Assembly: GCA_002110485.1 (NCBI GenBank)
Contig: MOWL01000013.1
Coordinates: 1 to 28,785, forward strand
Direction: 5' to 3'
Length of the DNA stretch: 28,785 bases
From: Emergomyces orientalis
Lineage: Eukaryota; Ascomycota; Eurotiomycetes; Onygenales; Ajellomycetaceae
Shown here: piece by piece, positions 10,119-19,201 of the stretch
Position numbering within the stretch: position 1 is the stretch's first letter
Layout of the letters: every line of letters begins with the position of its first letter
Position numbers and translations under genes: made by a program
The notes under the pieces: model-generated
Databases searched by the model: none
What the model was told of the DNA's origin: nothing
The model's input: the letters and a program-made list of their open reading frames with translations, nothing else

Positions 10119-10462
10119 TATGGCAAAGGAATGATATGTCAACCAACTTTGGGGGATAATAGTAAGCACGCCCTTCGCATGCAGCGATGGGAGCAAATTT
10201 ACCTTGCGTGTAAGGCAATAATCTGAGTGCAAGCACATGGATGAGCAGCCCGTATTCAAACAAGGCAACAAGCGAGCGGTGAGGCATCTCTTATACTGCG
10301 TAATCAAAACCAGTGAGATGCAAAGCTTGGTCTCAATCAGTATTAAGATAGTGATCCTCCTGCATGAGGATGGCACGGACTCAAGCTGGACGTGTATGTC
10401 GCACTCGATCTCGCACGGTGATCGACACAAGTTTCCTGTGCCCTCAACACAGTCTGAGACCC
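10119..10462 (-). repeat. Diverged dispersed repeat, copy B (inverted relative to copy A)
   Basis: The reverse complement of this stretch aligns with 4560-4881 in several blocks from CAGACTGTGTTGAGGGCAC to CCTTTGCCATA. On the minus strand a frame runs through the repeat without stops (ORF 10565-10116) and is cysteine-rich at its start (KCCQGVSDCVEGTGNLC, then SPCEIECD). That might be the relic of a small secreted cysteine-rich protein, but the reading frame begins without a convincing signal peptide. The 10463-10722 interval beyond it holds no recognised gene and includes the promoter of the next gene. Confidence 0.6.
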
Positions 10463-10722
10463 CCTGACAGCATTTGGCATACTTTGGCCATTGGGCTTTG
10501 CTGTAGCCACCATCCCGCGTGCATGATGGGATTGTCTCGGCCGGCGGAAATACATCTACGAGCACAAGGTGATGATGGAGTTCTCAATTATTTGAATCGA
10601 TCTCCCTGAGGCTGCATGGCAAGTTGATCATCTGCTAAGAGTACGCTAACGCTAACCCAGATCTTTTGTTCTGCTCCTCACATTCCAGCTCTTTTCTCTT
10701 CACCTTCAACGACCTGTCAAAG

Positions 10723-12324
10723 ATGGCCCACCAAATTAGCCAGAGGCTAAGACGAGTTGCAGATGAAATCGATACTTTTCTCTGTGTACATGGAGATGAA
10801 CCTGTTGAGAAACTTTTAAATGATGGAAAGGTAAGAGGTTTTGTCAAGTTTGAGTGAGAGTAGTCAACGCTAACGAAGCAGTTTGCCGATTCTCTCCTCG
10901 AATTATCGGAAAATCTGCCGGAAGAGTGGAAGAAAATCCTCAGAGTCAGGGAGAGTAAAAATCCTCTGAGAACTTCTCTCAAGAGAGGAGGAAAGCCGGA
11001 AGATTGTGTTGTACCCAACGAGAGCGCCAAAGAGATTATATGGAATTGGTTTGAACACCCTGAGCAGTTTATAACGGGTAGTGAGGACCGTATGGCACTT
11101 GTTGCCCCTTTTGACCCTGTTGTCCACCTTATGCTCGAAATAGACGACGCGATTATTGTCAATGACGTACGCTGGCGGGTGGGCTCGATGTTCATGGCGG
11201 ATCTTGCTGCCAAATTCAATGTGGAAGCTCCTGAGATCGCGGAGATACTCATTCAAGCCGAATTTCTCTCGCCTGGGTATCGCGATACCTTGATTTCACA
11301 TTTGCCAGCTTGGGTATCTGCAGGATCCAAATACAACATAATGGCTGGAGAACTGGGGGGGAAAGGCAGTGTAGTTTTCCTTCCATATCTTGGCCGGACA
11401 ATGTTGGTACTGTCCATCCTGCATCACAAAACTTTCATTGACTGGCTGAACTCTAGGTATGAGACCCATTTCCGCCCCACGGGTATTCATGCGACTGCTA
11501 CAGTCCATCTGCTCCAAGAGCATGTGCTTGGTGCGGCTTCGGTCGTGCGGAAAGGCAGGACTGCCCATGATATTATTGGCTCCGTTTTCAAACATTTGTG
11601 GTCAAAAATTCCACCAACAGTGATTATACCACATAACAATGTGCAATCTGGAGCAAAGCGAAAGAAATGCCAGACTAAACAACCAAAAGTTCGAAAGCGA
11701 AAGAATGGTGGGGCTCAGAATCCAATGAGTCAAGGCCCAAGTTCTACAGACAACAATTCAGGCTCTCCTGGGGTGCAGGCTTGTCCGGCTGGTAAGTGGA
11801 TACCTCTCGGGCTTCAGTGTTGTAAGCACGCTGACATCCAATAGGCAACGCAAGGGCTACTTGCTTATTTAGTGATGACACATCCAGTCAACTAATTGAC
11901 CATATCATTGGCGATCACGTGACACAACTACCAGTATTTGGACAAAATTTAATGCCCCAGGCGCGAGACACCAATGTCACAGATTATACAGATGGTATTC
12001 CTAGGTTAAGCATACTAGCAGACACTGCAAGTTCCAGACTTTACTCCGAAGGTTAGTATTAAGGATTCATATACAGATATAATTGCTGAAGTGTAAATAG
12101 CACATGCGCTAAACTCAGCGTCGGAATCGACTTCAAGGGCCTGTCAAAATCGGTGTAATCCGCGCGTCGTCCAGGACCATACAAACAATGACGAAGCAAC
12201 TTTGCAGGTGGCAGATGATGGGACATACGCCAGTTTTTATGACCATGACCCAGTGCTCTTTACTACCAATTGGAATTGCGATCCAGTCTTTAGTGCAATT
12301 GATCCTGCATTTGGCAATTTCTGA
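10723..12324 (+). CDS. Hypothetical protein, four exons
   Basis: Model: exons 10723-10830, 10882-11791, 11845-12051 and 12119-12324, giving 476 residues. Introns are 51, 53 and 67 bp, each GT-AG; branch points GCTAAC and CTGAC are visible in the first two and a GCTAAA in the third. The frame is continuous across all joins, and unspliced readings stop soon after each donor. The N-terminal half reads as a folded domain (PFDPVVHLMLEIDDAIIVND, then FMADLAAKFNVEAPEIAEI). A lysine/arginine-rich stretch near residues 305-325 (GAKRKKCQTKQPKVRKRKNG) looks like a nuclear localisation signal. The tail is acidic and polar. A nuclear, possibly regulatory protein is a guess; no known domain was recognised. 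It converges with the next gene, with 77 bp between stop codons. Confidence 0.7.
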
Positions 12325-12401
12325 TTTGGAATTGAATAGGCCGTACATAAGCCATTACTCTAAGTTATCATATAGAGTATTCTAATCTCCATGGCGCCCA
12401 T

Positions 12402-13119
12402 TCACGTAGGTGGGAATAGCCTCATGAAAACACCGACCCCCCCCCCTGCCTGTGGATACTGTATTGTTAAATCGGCAGAGAGAATCAATATCTGGTTGGG
12501 CTGAAGACGGATCGAGGTAGGCTTGATGTGACGAAACTGGCCCCTTGTCATTGTATGGGAGCCTTCCACGATGCGAAAGAGGCCATTACCCTCATGAAGC
12601 TCTTCGGTAGTTGCCGGGCAGAATATGTGAACTGTGCCACGAAGCCCGGCAGGATAACGTGGCAGCTGGGTTTTGTTTTCTGGCCAGAATACAACCTCCG
12701 CCTTCGATTTATTTGCTTCGTCAAAAGAACAGCCGAGGACATCTTGGAAGAAGGGATCGAACTTGGTACTTGAGAACTTATGAGGTCAGCTTGAGACTAC
12801 TGTCGCGGCTGCAATCAACACTTACATTGATTCCATGATGTAACAATGGTTCACTGGCATTCCCTCCATCGACCCTTCGAGCGCCTACTTCATCCACGGT
12901 ACCCCCTCGCATTTCTTGAAACTTTGCCTTCCCAATGTAACTCTCTACTGCTGCAAAAAGTTCCTCTGGTGGCGACTGTTCATTTTCTCGTTTGATGATG
13001 ATATATCCCTGGGGATTGGCCATGGGTGTCTTCTGTTCTGTTTTCGTTCGCTTTGAAGTAATGGTTCTGCCTTCACTTGTTTGACGCTTTGACATTTTAC
13101 CCCTCACTTTATGTGGCAT
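12402..13119 (-). CDS. Hypothetical protein, two exons
   Basis: Model: exons 13119-12826 and 12776-12402 with a 49-bp intron (GTAAGTG, CTGAC branch point, ATAAG). It gives 222 residues and the joined frame is open to TGA 12404-12402. The N-terminus is basic (SKRQTSEGRTITSKRTK), perhaps a nuclear signal. The second exon reads as a compact domain: DPFFQDVLGCSFDEA, FWPENKTQLPRYP, GLFRIVEGSHT, RLQPNQILILSAD and a final RLFPPT. The GLFRIVEGSH turn resembles the jelly-roll cores of some dioxygenase-like folds, but no iron-binding triad can be identified, so this is only a hint. A run of ten G on the coding strand (near 12436-12445) lies close to the C-terminus. An ATG at 13095 is an alternative start. 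Confidence 0.65.
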
Positions 13120-13258
13120 TTGTGTGATGTGATCTTGGTCTCTTGAAATGCTCGGATCAATATTTTCCCGGGCATGTGTTGGTTATCAAAAGAGAAATAA
13201 AAAACATGTTGAGGTGTCTCCCTCTATATACAGGGAATAATTTTGATATAGGCTGCCT

Positions 13259-13622
13259 ATCAAGAAAAATCCATCTGTGTCACTAGTGGAATAAAGTAGA
13301 GGTTTCACACAAACATTGCTGGATATTTTAAAAAGTGACTTTTTGGCTCAATGGAGCCCACCTTATTTCTGGGCAGCTTGTGTCCCAGGACGTTCGTTGG
13401 AAATATCCAAGAAGACCCTGCACGAGCTGTAATACCAGATTCAACAGCCATTCAACACAACTGGATCACGAAGAAGCAGCTAGATTCGATTTTCTGGATT
13501 GAACAGGGGAGCAAGATCGGGGGCCCTTCACTGATAAAGAGAACAAGAAGTAGCACTTGGGATATTGAGCCAATACAGCTAACTTACAAGACCTTTGGTC
13601 ATGTGATTTACTAATACCATAC
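13259..13622 (+). repeat. Long direct repeat R1 (~363 bp)
   Basis: Nearly identical to 23945-24306: only about five small differences were seen, including one-base indels near 13283 and 13531, G/A near 13498, T/C near 13566 and a short indel near 13610. An 87-codon ORF (13351-13614, ATG start) is open in this copy and interrupted by TGA in the other, so it may be a relic coding segment; its product is not recognised. The upstream 13120-13258 is the promoter side of the 12402-13119 gene and shows nothing else. Confidence 0.85.
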
Positions 13623-13719
13623 TGTTGGAGCCCTGGGCTTCCTAGTACGGACTAGCGCCCCGCACACTTCATATAGCCACTAGATAGCTACACCAATACA
13701 ACCACTTAGACGTCCAACA
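13623..13719 (+). repeat. Solo LTR-like module next to R1
   Basis: A 97-bp sequence starting TGTTGGAGCCC and ending GACGTCCAACA, the TG...CA inverted-terminal form of LTRs. It is followed directly by GGTTATGGCCCGG, which resembles primer binding sites complementary to the anticodon region of initiator tRNA-Met. A related module sits at 24307-24411 in the opposite orientation, again touching the R repeat. It could be the LTR of a short copia-like element or a small inverted-terminal-repeat element. Confidence 0.6.
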
Positions 13720-13749
13720 GGTTATGGCCCGGATTGCTTGTTTTTTTAT

Positions 13750-14030
13750 ATGAACCTTCCGCAAAGCACTACTTTTTCATTTATCTGAGGTATAAAACGT
13801 CTCGCGGGCTGCATCGCTGAACTGCAGAAGGAACCTGACGTAAAGCAACTGTTTTGAAAGCTTTGATCGCGGGGAAAGGAGTGGCATCTCCTATATCAAC
13901 TGCTGGATTGATAGAGCAGCTCACCTCCATGGAGCCATTAATTTCACAAACAAAAAGCTTTACGAGTTCTAGGTATGTAGAATCACGTGATGAAATATGT
14001 CACGTGGTTCCGTGGCACTTTGGCCGTCTT
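13750..14030 (+). pseudogene. Coding relic of unknown function, 5' part, cut by the copia element
   Basis: From ATG 13750 the frame carries an early in-frame TGA, then a good-looking stretch (GIKRLAGCIAELQKEPDVKQ). Near 13852-13856 a -1 shift at a TTTT run leads into GVASPISTAGLIEQLTSMEP and onward to 14030. There the retrotransposon begins. Skipping the element and one copy of its target duplication, the same frame continues at 19013 to a TGA at 19082-19084. The relic was already damaged or is affected by sequencing indels. It could instead be internal sequence of the element whose LTR-like module lies at 13623-13719. No family was recognised. Confidence 0.45.
14026..14030. other. Target-site duplication, left (GTCTT)
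   Basis: The five bases GTCTT directly before the left LTR recur directly after the right LTR at 19008-19012. A 5-bp duplication is the usual footprint of Ty1/copia integrase. Confidence 0.85.
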
Positions 14031-14132
14031 TGTTAGGTGATACTAGGGCTACCCGGGTCACATGCCCCACACACACATATATATTTTAGCTAGTTAGGTA
14101 GTTCAATATGATAGGCTTGATGCACTCTATGA
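14031..14132 (+). repeat. Left LTR of the copia element
   Basis: 102 bp, beginning TGTTAGGTGATACTAGG and ending GCACTCTATGA; identical to the right LTR. The end is fixed by the target duplication on one side and the primer binding site on the other. It ends in GA instead of the usual CA. The short AT-rich stretch ATATATATTTTAG probably serves in transcription initiation or polyadenylation. Confidence 0.9.
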
Positions 14133-14146
14133 GGTTATGAGGCCCT
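14133..14146 (+). promoter_or_regulatory. Primer binding site, probably for an initiator tRNA-Met fragment
   Basis: GGTTATGAGGCCCT immediately follows the LTR. Its first nine bases are complementary to the anticodon loop region (CTCATAACC) of initiator tRNA-Met. Drosophila copia and Ty5 are known to prime from such an internal tRNA-Met fragment rather than from the tRNA 3' end. One extra G interrupts the match to the flanking anticodon-stem bases. The assignment is by memory of the tRNA sequence. Confidence 0.65.
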
Positions 14147-14206
14147 CTGTTTAATACGCTGCGTTACTGCTATCTATTTCTCTTATACAGCTAGTTCTTG
14201 CCTCTC

Positions 14207-17200
14207 ATGGTGAACTTACGGTCAGGCAACAGTCCTGATCTTACGAGGGAAAATAAGCCGACTAGGCGAGCGGAACGTACGCCGGAGAATATTGAAAACG
14301 AGCCCTTTCCAACCCCCATTACAGCCCGTAAATTGCCCGCAAGAGCTCCTTCGGAGGAGTCAAGTGCTGATTTCGAAGATCCAATGTCGGATATGTCGGA
14401 TACGGGCTCAGATCGCGATGAACCCACCCAGGAGGCTCAGGTTGAGCATGATGACTCCTTGAGCGCTGAGACCCGGGCGAGGTTGGAGATTGCGAGGTTG
14501 GAGAATGAAACAGCGCGGATTAAGGCTGGTGCTGGTGCGGGGGAGCTCGCAGGCGCCAATATGACGGCTTATTTGAAGGCCATTAAGGAGTTTCGACTTA
14601 CAGTTAAGCTTCTTGAAAAGCCAGTTCTGCTGCTGGGCTCCATGAACTATCCCATGTGGAGGGATGAGGTTCTTCTCGCGGCGAAGGATTCAGAAACAGA
14701 TGATATTTTGTTAAATAAGGAGCTGGCCCCGCCTGAGGGGGTCAGTGAGGACGTTGCGAAGCTCTGGAGGGAGCGGAATAGCTGGCTGCGTAATTATATG
14801 TGGTCAGCGATTTCCGCACAGGCTAGAACTCATTTTACTATACCGAAGGAGAATCAATTGTCTGCCTATATGCTGTGGTCCATAGTAGAGGAGAACTTCG
14901 CTGAACGCCGCGTAGTTCGCCGGTTTCGTCTTTTCAATGAGTTCCTGGGTATGACGGCTGAGTCTTGCGGGTCGGATCGTGCGTTTATTGAGCGTCTCTT
15001 AGCCGTACGAACTGAATATAAGCGATTAGATTTTTATATGCCGGATTCCGTCTTCTTTGATCGATTGCTTGCGGGGATTCACAGTAGATGGGCCAATCTC
15101 ATACGAAATAGGATGGATGATATTGAAAAGAGTGGTGAAGATACTCTCCTGGAGGATGATTTTGTGGGTCTATGCCGTGATATTCTGCTTCGATTGCCCT
15201 CTGGCGGCAGTTCCTCTTCTTCAAAGAACACAAAGGCGCCCGTAAATAATGCGAGCAGTATGGATGATGCGGGTGAGAGCCCTGCTCCATCTGCATCAGG
15301 CAGGCCAAAATGCTCACATTGCGGGATTGTGGGCCATAATGAGGAGAGCTGTTGGAAAAAGCACCCAGAGAAGCGTCCGTCAGGTTATTCTAATGGAAAA
15401 AGGCGTGGTGGCACCAAGAAGGATAAGAAGAAGGCCAATAATGAGGATTCTTCCAAGAGCCCCGATGACGGCTCTGCTCCTGTACACAGTACGGTTGAGA
15501 AGGTGTTCCATGCTCGTGAAATCGTCCGTGATGATGATATTGCGGATGAGTGGGTTCTGGACTCGGGGTCTGGCGCTCACGCAACACCACGCAAGGAGCT
15601 TGTTAAATGCCATTCAATGAGCTCCAATGTTAAATTGAAAATGGCGGATGGGACCATTGTTCCAGCTGCGGCCGTTGGTACGGTTGAACTGGCGGTTGAT
15701 GGGGCGGATGTGTGCCTGGAAGGTGTGCGATTTGCCCCCGAATTAGAAGCAAATATCGTGAGCTTTGGCAAATTAGTCCGCAAGGGCTATACGTTCAAGC
15801 AATTGGCATATGGAGAAGCTCACTCGATTATTATGACCTCTCCCGATCGAATGGTCAGCTTCACTGCTGTTTTGAATGAGAAAGATATCTATGTCATTGA
15901 AAAGCCTCCGCAAATCCGAGATTTGATTCAATTCGCCATGCCTAATGGTGATTTTCGGCCCGTAAATGCTGTGGATGACTCGCTATTGGCTCTGCCATCA
16001 ATGAATATAAAACCAGTAGAGCTCACGATGCTGCAATGGCATTTGAAGCTGGGTCATCTTAACCACATGGATATAGCGAAGATGGCCGCGGATCCGCGCA
16101 TGGGGATGAGGATTAAAGGCTCCAAGGCTCTGCCTTTTTGTAAAACCTGCGTGCAGGCTAAGATGGCTCGTCCTGCTTTTGAGCCCATGATTAGAAAAGT
16201 GAAGCCTGCTGCACGATTATTTATTGATCTTGCGGGCGGTGGGCGTACCTTATTCAATGAGGATGGCGTTCCCACGTATGGGGGGGCTGATTATTGGATG
16301 AGTATTACGGACGATGCCACGAGATATCGGTGGGCCATTTTAATGGCCACCAAGGGTGAAGCAACCGCGAAACTACGGGATTTTATAACAATGATTGAGA
16401 CCACTGCGCAGCGATGCGTGGGCTCCTTGCACTGGGATGGTGGTGGAGAATTCAAGAGCGATGAATTAAAAGCTTTTTGTAAACAGCGAGGCATTGCCTA
16501 TGAGACGACTACGCCATATACCCCACAATCAAATGGTCCAGCGGAACGTGCGAACCGCATAATAATCGAAAGAACTAGGAGCTTGCTATTCGATAGCGGG
16601 CAGCCTAGGGACCTATGGGGTGAGGCCATGCAGGCTGCCGTTATGTTGATCAATATGTCTCCCACCTCTACGAAGCTTTACGGGTGCAAGGAGGGGTCTC
16701 CGCTGACCCCCTTTGAAGCATGGATGGGGGTGCAGCCCACGGCGAATTGGCTGCATAGATGGGGCTGCAAGGTCTACAAGAAGGATCTGCGAGTTACTAA
16801 TAAGCTTGCGGATAGAACGGATGGGAAAGAATGGATCTTTGTGGGTTATCAGGGCCTTCATCAAGTTCGCATATGGGACCCTGATGCACGCAGGTTGGAG
16901 ATAGCACGAGATGTGGTTTTTGATGAAGCTCTCGTGGAGGACGTGTCATTCATTAATGCCGCTCTTCCGGCTCCTCATGAGCCAAATAACATACCGGATG
17001 AGCTCGATGTTTTGAATCCTGCGGATGGATGGCAGCACTGTCTCCTGCGGCGCCTGGCAAGGGAGCGGCCGCACATCATGAAGATGCTTGTCAATGGGGA
17101 TCTGGAGGAGGCCATTGAGCCTACCTATCTTATAAACAGTGATGTTGATCTCCTTAATGAGTCTGACGAGCATGCTAATGATAATGGTGATGAACCCGTG

Positions 17201-18805
17201 CTTAGTACCCTTACGGACCGTCCCACGACCTTAGCGGAGGCTCGACGGAGCCCTGATTGGCATCATTGGCTCGAAGCAATGAGGAAGGAGGTCGATATGT
17301 TCAATCAAAAGAAAACATATGTTATTACTGAGCGGTCCCCGGATATGGATGTTCTTACGGGTAAATGGGTATATGACCGCAAATTAAATAATAAGGGAGA
17401 AACCATCCGCTTTCGCGCACGATGGGTGGTTCGCGGATTCCTTCAGCAGCGAGGAGTCCATTATACGAAGTCTTACGCTGCCGTTGTCTCTGGTCCTACA
17501 ACCAGAAGCCTATTCGCGATCTCTACGGCTAGGGGATGGAAATCGAAGGCAATTGATTACGTGTCTGCATTCCTTAATGGCGTGCTGCCACAGGAAGAAA
17601 TGATCTATATGCAGCTCCCGACGGGCATAAAACATGGCAGGGGCAATCTAGTTGGCCTGGTTCGCCAGAGCCTGTATGGGCTGAAGCAAGCTGCGAGGAC
17701 GTGGTATTTTCTTGCCACTGAGCATCTCACTTCGATTGGTTTCCGCATATCACCGTATGACGGCGGATTCCTATATCACCCCATCCGTAAGGTGTATTTG
17801 ACGCTGCACGTTGATGACTGCCGCGTTACGGGGCCCAATGAGCATGATATTGACTGGGTTCTCGATGAGATTGCGAAGCGTTTTGACACCAAAAGAATCG
17901 ACGATGATAAGCCATACTTAGGTATGGAAATTGCGGGCCGTAATGGTGATTTACTGGTCACGCAAACACGCTATATTGATGAGATCCTTGATGATTTTGG
18001 CATGACTGCAATCAATCCGGCACCAACCCCCATGAATGCTGGCACAAAGCTCCAGTTCTCGCCGGATGAGGATAAGGGCCTTGATGATGATTTTACGGCT
18101 ACGCGATATCGTCAAGGGCTTGGGTCTCTTCAATATCTGGTTACAAGCACCAGACCGGATATAATGTTCGCGGTAAATTATTTATCGCGATTCAATTCTC
18201 GCCCAAATAAGGAGTGCTGGGCTGCTTTGAAGCATGTTCTCCGCTATATGAAGAAGACTAGGACTACGGGCATTCTGTATAAGAGGAATATAGGGGACGA
18301 AGGGCTGGCTCCCATGGCCTACGCGGATTCAGATTGGGCGGGTGCAGACCCCCAATATAAATCGACTACGGGCTATATTATAATGATCAATGGAGCTCCC
18401 GTATCATGGCGTTCGCAGCGGCAGATCTCTACGGCGAAGTCCACAACTGAAGCTGAGTATATTGCTGCTAGCGAAGCTGCGTGCGAGCTGATTTGGCTTA
18501 AAGATATGCTGCATGATGCGGGACTGCTTGAGAATGCGGATGGCTATGTTCTTTCCAATAATCTGCATATTGATAATAAAGGTGCCATTGATCTAGCTAA
18601 CGGCGAGTCTTTAACTAAGCGCTCGAGGCATATTGAAGTCCGCTACCATATATTACGCGATCTAGTGGCTAAAAAGGAGCTCCTTATTCGGCACGTCAGC
18701 TCAACGGAGAATAAGGCGGATGGTTTTACGAAGGCGCTGCCTAGGCCCGCATTCAATGCTTTTGTGGCTAATCTTGGCTTGATTGGTTCGGGGGGATCTG
18801 CTTAA
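14207..18805 (+). CDS. Copia Gag-Pol polyprotein
   Basis: One frame of 1532 residues from ATG 14207; the open frame reaches a TTG at 14198. Domains in order are Gag with a CCHC zinc knuckle at ~369-382 (CSHCGIVGHNEESC); aspartic protease with LDSGSGAH (D452); integrase with an H-H-C-C zinc finger (about H612, H617, C645, C648) and catalytic D674, D744 and E780, the last pair in D-x35-E spacing, then GKEWIFVGY; reverse transcriptase with AIDYVSAFLNG (D1117), SLYGLKQAARTW and HVDD (D1203/D1204); and RNase H with YADSDWAG (D1374), TTEAEY (E1417) and HIDNKGA (D1456), ending near ENKADGFTKALPRP. All catalytic residues are present. The RT motif is HVDD rather than the commoner YVDD. The product should form virus-like particles and copy the element through RNA. 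Confidence 0.95.
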   Translation: MVNLRSGNSPDLTRENKPTRRAERTPENIENEPFPTPITARKLPARAPSEESSADFEDPMSDMSDTGSDRDEPTQEAQVEHDDSLSAETRARLEIARLENETARIKAGAGAGELAGANMTAYLKAIKEFRLTVKLLEKPVLLLGSMNYPMWRDEVLLAAKDSETDDILLNKELAPPEGVSEDVAKLWRERNSWLRNYMWSAISAQARTHFTIPKENQLSAYMLWSIVEENFAERRVVRRFRLFNEFLGMTAESCGSDRAFIERLLAVRTEYKRLDFYMPDSVFFDRLLAGIHSRWANLIRNRMDDIEKSGEDTLLEDDFVGLCRDILLRLPSGGSSSSSKNTKAPVNNASSMDDAGESPAPSASGRPKCSHCGIVGHNEESCWKKHPEKRPSGYSNGKRRGGTKKDKKKANNEDSSKSPDDGSAPVHSTVEKVFHAREIVRDDDIADEWVLDSGSGAHATPRKELVKCHSMSSNVKLKMADGTIVPAAAVGTVELAVDGADVCLEGVRFAPELEANIVSFGKLVRKGYTFKQLAYGEAHSIIMTSPDRMVSFTAVLNEKDIYVIEKPPQIRDLIQFAMPNGDFRPVNAVDDSLLALPSMNIKPVELTMLQWHLKLGHLNHMDIAKMAADPRMGMRIKGSKALPFCKTCVQAKMARPAFEPMIRKVKPAARLFIDLAGGGRTLFNEDGVPTYGGADYWMSITDDATRYRWAILMATKGEATAKLRDFITMIETTAQRCVGSLHWDGGGEFKSDELKAFCKQRGIAYETTTPYTPQSNGPAERANRIIIERTRSLLFDSGQPRDLWGEAMQAAVMLINMSPTSTKLYGCKEGSPLTPFEAWMGVQPTANWLHRWGCKVYKKDLRVTNKLADRTDGKEWIFVGYQGLHQVRIWDPDARRLEIARDVVFDEALVEDVSFINAALPAPHEPNNIPDELDVLNPADGWQHCLLRRLARERPHIMKMLVNGDLEEAIEPTYLINSDVDLLNESDEHANDNGDEPVLSTLTDRPTTLAEARRSPDWHHWLEAMRKEVDMFNQKKTYVITERSPDMDVLTGKWVYDRKLNNKGETIRFRARWVVRGFLQQRGVHYTKSYAAVVSGPTTRSLFAISTARGWKSKAIDYVSAFLNGVLPQEEMIYMQLPTGIKHGRGNLVGLVRQSLYGLKQAARTWYFLATEHLTSIGFRISPYDGGFLYHPIRKVYLTLHVDDCRVTGPNEHDIDWVLDEIAKRFDTKRIDDDKPYLGMEIAGRNGDLLVTQTRYIDEILDDFGMTAINPAPTPMNAGTKLQFSPDEDKGLDDDFTATRYRQGLGSLQYLVTSTRPDIMFAVNYLSRFNSRPNKECWAALKHVLRYMKKTRTTGILYKRNIGDEGLAPMAYADSDWAGADPQYKSTTGYIIMINGAPVSWRSQRQISTAKSTTEAEYIAASEAACELIWLKDMLHDAGLLENADGYVLSNNLHIDNKGAIDLANGESLTKRSRHIEVRYHILRDLVAKKELLIRHVSSTENKADGFTKALPRPAFNAFVANLGLIGSGGSA

Positions 18806-18898
18806 TGGATTTAACTAAAAGTTTTGTACTTAGCTGCTATTTTGATTTTTGATGCCTATGGCGTGGCCTGTGTGCGTGCTCCTGGGGCGCCCTAGCAT

Positions 18899-18905
18899 GG
18901 GGGGG
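18899..18905 (+). promoter_or_regulatory. Polypurine tract of the copia element
   Basis: Seven consecutive G directly before the right LTR, the expected position for the plus-strand primer. 18806-18898 between the Gag-Pol stop and this tract is short non-coding sequence. Confidence 0.75.
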
Positions 18906-19007
18906 TGTTAGGTGATACTAGGGCTACCCGGGTCACATGCCCCACACACACATATATATTTTAGCTAGTTAGGTAGTTCAATATGATAGGCTTGATGCAC
19001 TCTATGA
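18906..19007 (+). repeat. Right LTR of the copia element
   Basis: 102 bp, base for base identical to the left LTR, followed by the second copy of the target duplication GTCTT. Confidence 0.9.
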
Positions 19008-19084
19008 GTCTTGTCGTTGGCCACGATCCAGCCATAGTATCCCTTAGTCAGCACCTTGAAATTTGGGTGAAGGAACTAGAGTGA
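19008..19084 (+). pseudogene. Coding relic of unknown function, 3' part, beyond the copia element
   Basis: Starts with the right target duplication (19008-19012). From 19013 the plus frame reads VVGHDPAIVSLSQHLEIWV and stops at TGA 19082-19084. It is in frame with the sequence left of the element when the duplication is counted once. A minus-strand frame is also open here but is shorter overall. Confidence 0.4.
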
Positions 19085-19201
19085 GCGGAACACAGGGTGA
19101 ATTCCTAACATGATTTATATGAATAGGCCAACGTGTCTGAAATCAAGATATGCGTAAATCGATTGGTCATTGATCATCCCATACGGCTATTTTAGATACA
19201 A

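Larger units (their letters stand above)
14031..19007 (+). mobile_element. Intact Ty1/copia LTR retrotransposon (4977 bp)
   Basis: Two identical 102-bp LTRs, a 5-bp target duplication, a primer binding site abutting the left LTR, a G7 polypurine tract abutting the right LTR, and one uninterrupted Gag-Pol frame. Integrase precedes reverse transcriptase, the order that defines Ty1/copia (Pseudoviridae) rather than Ty3/gypsy. Identical LTRs imply a recent insertion, since both are copied from one template at integration. It has no RIP-type stop codons. It is inserted within a coding relic (13750-14030 and 19008-19084). Confidence 0.95.

Noticed and set aside
10008..10226. Plus ORF over repeat copy B
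   Set aside because: Overlaps the diverged repeat and has no motif; the minus-strand frame there is the better candidate relic.
15057..18133. Many ORFs on both strands inside the retrotransposon
   Set aside because: They are out of frame with the complete Gag-Pol protein, which explains the whole interval.
14026..19060. Minus-strand frame reading across the copia insertion site
   Set aside because: It is open but short and has a stop just upstream; the plus-strand frame through the same site is longer and more protein-like.
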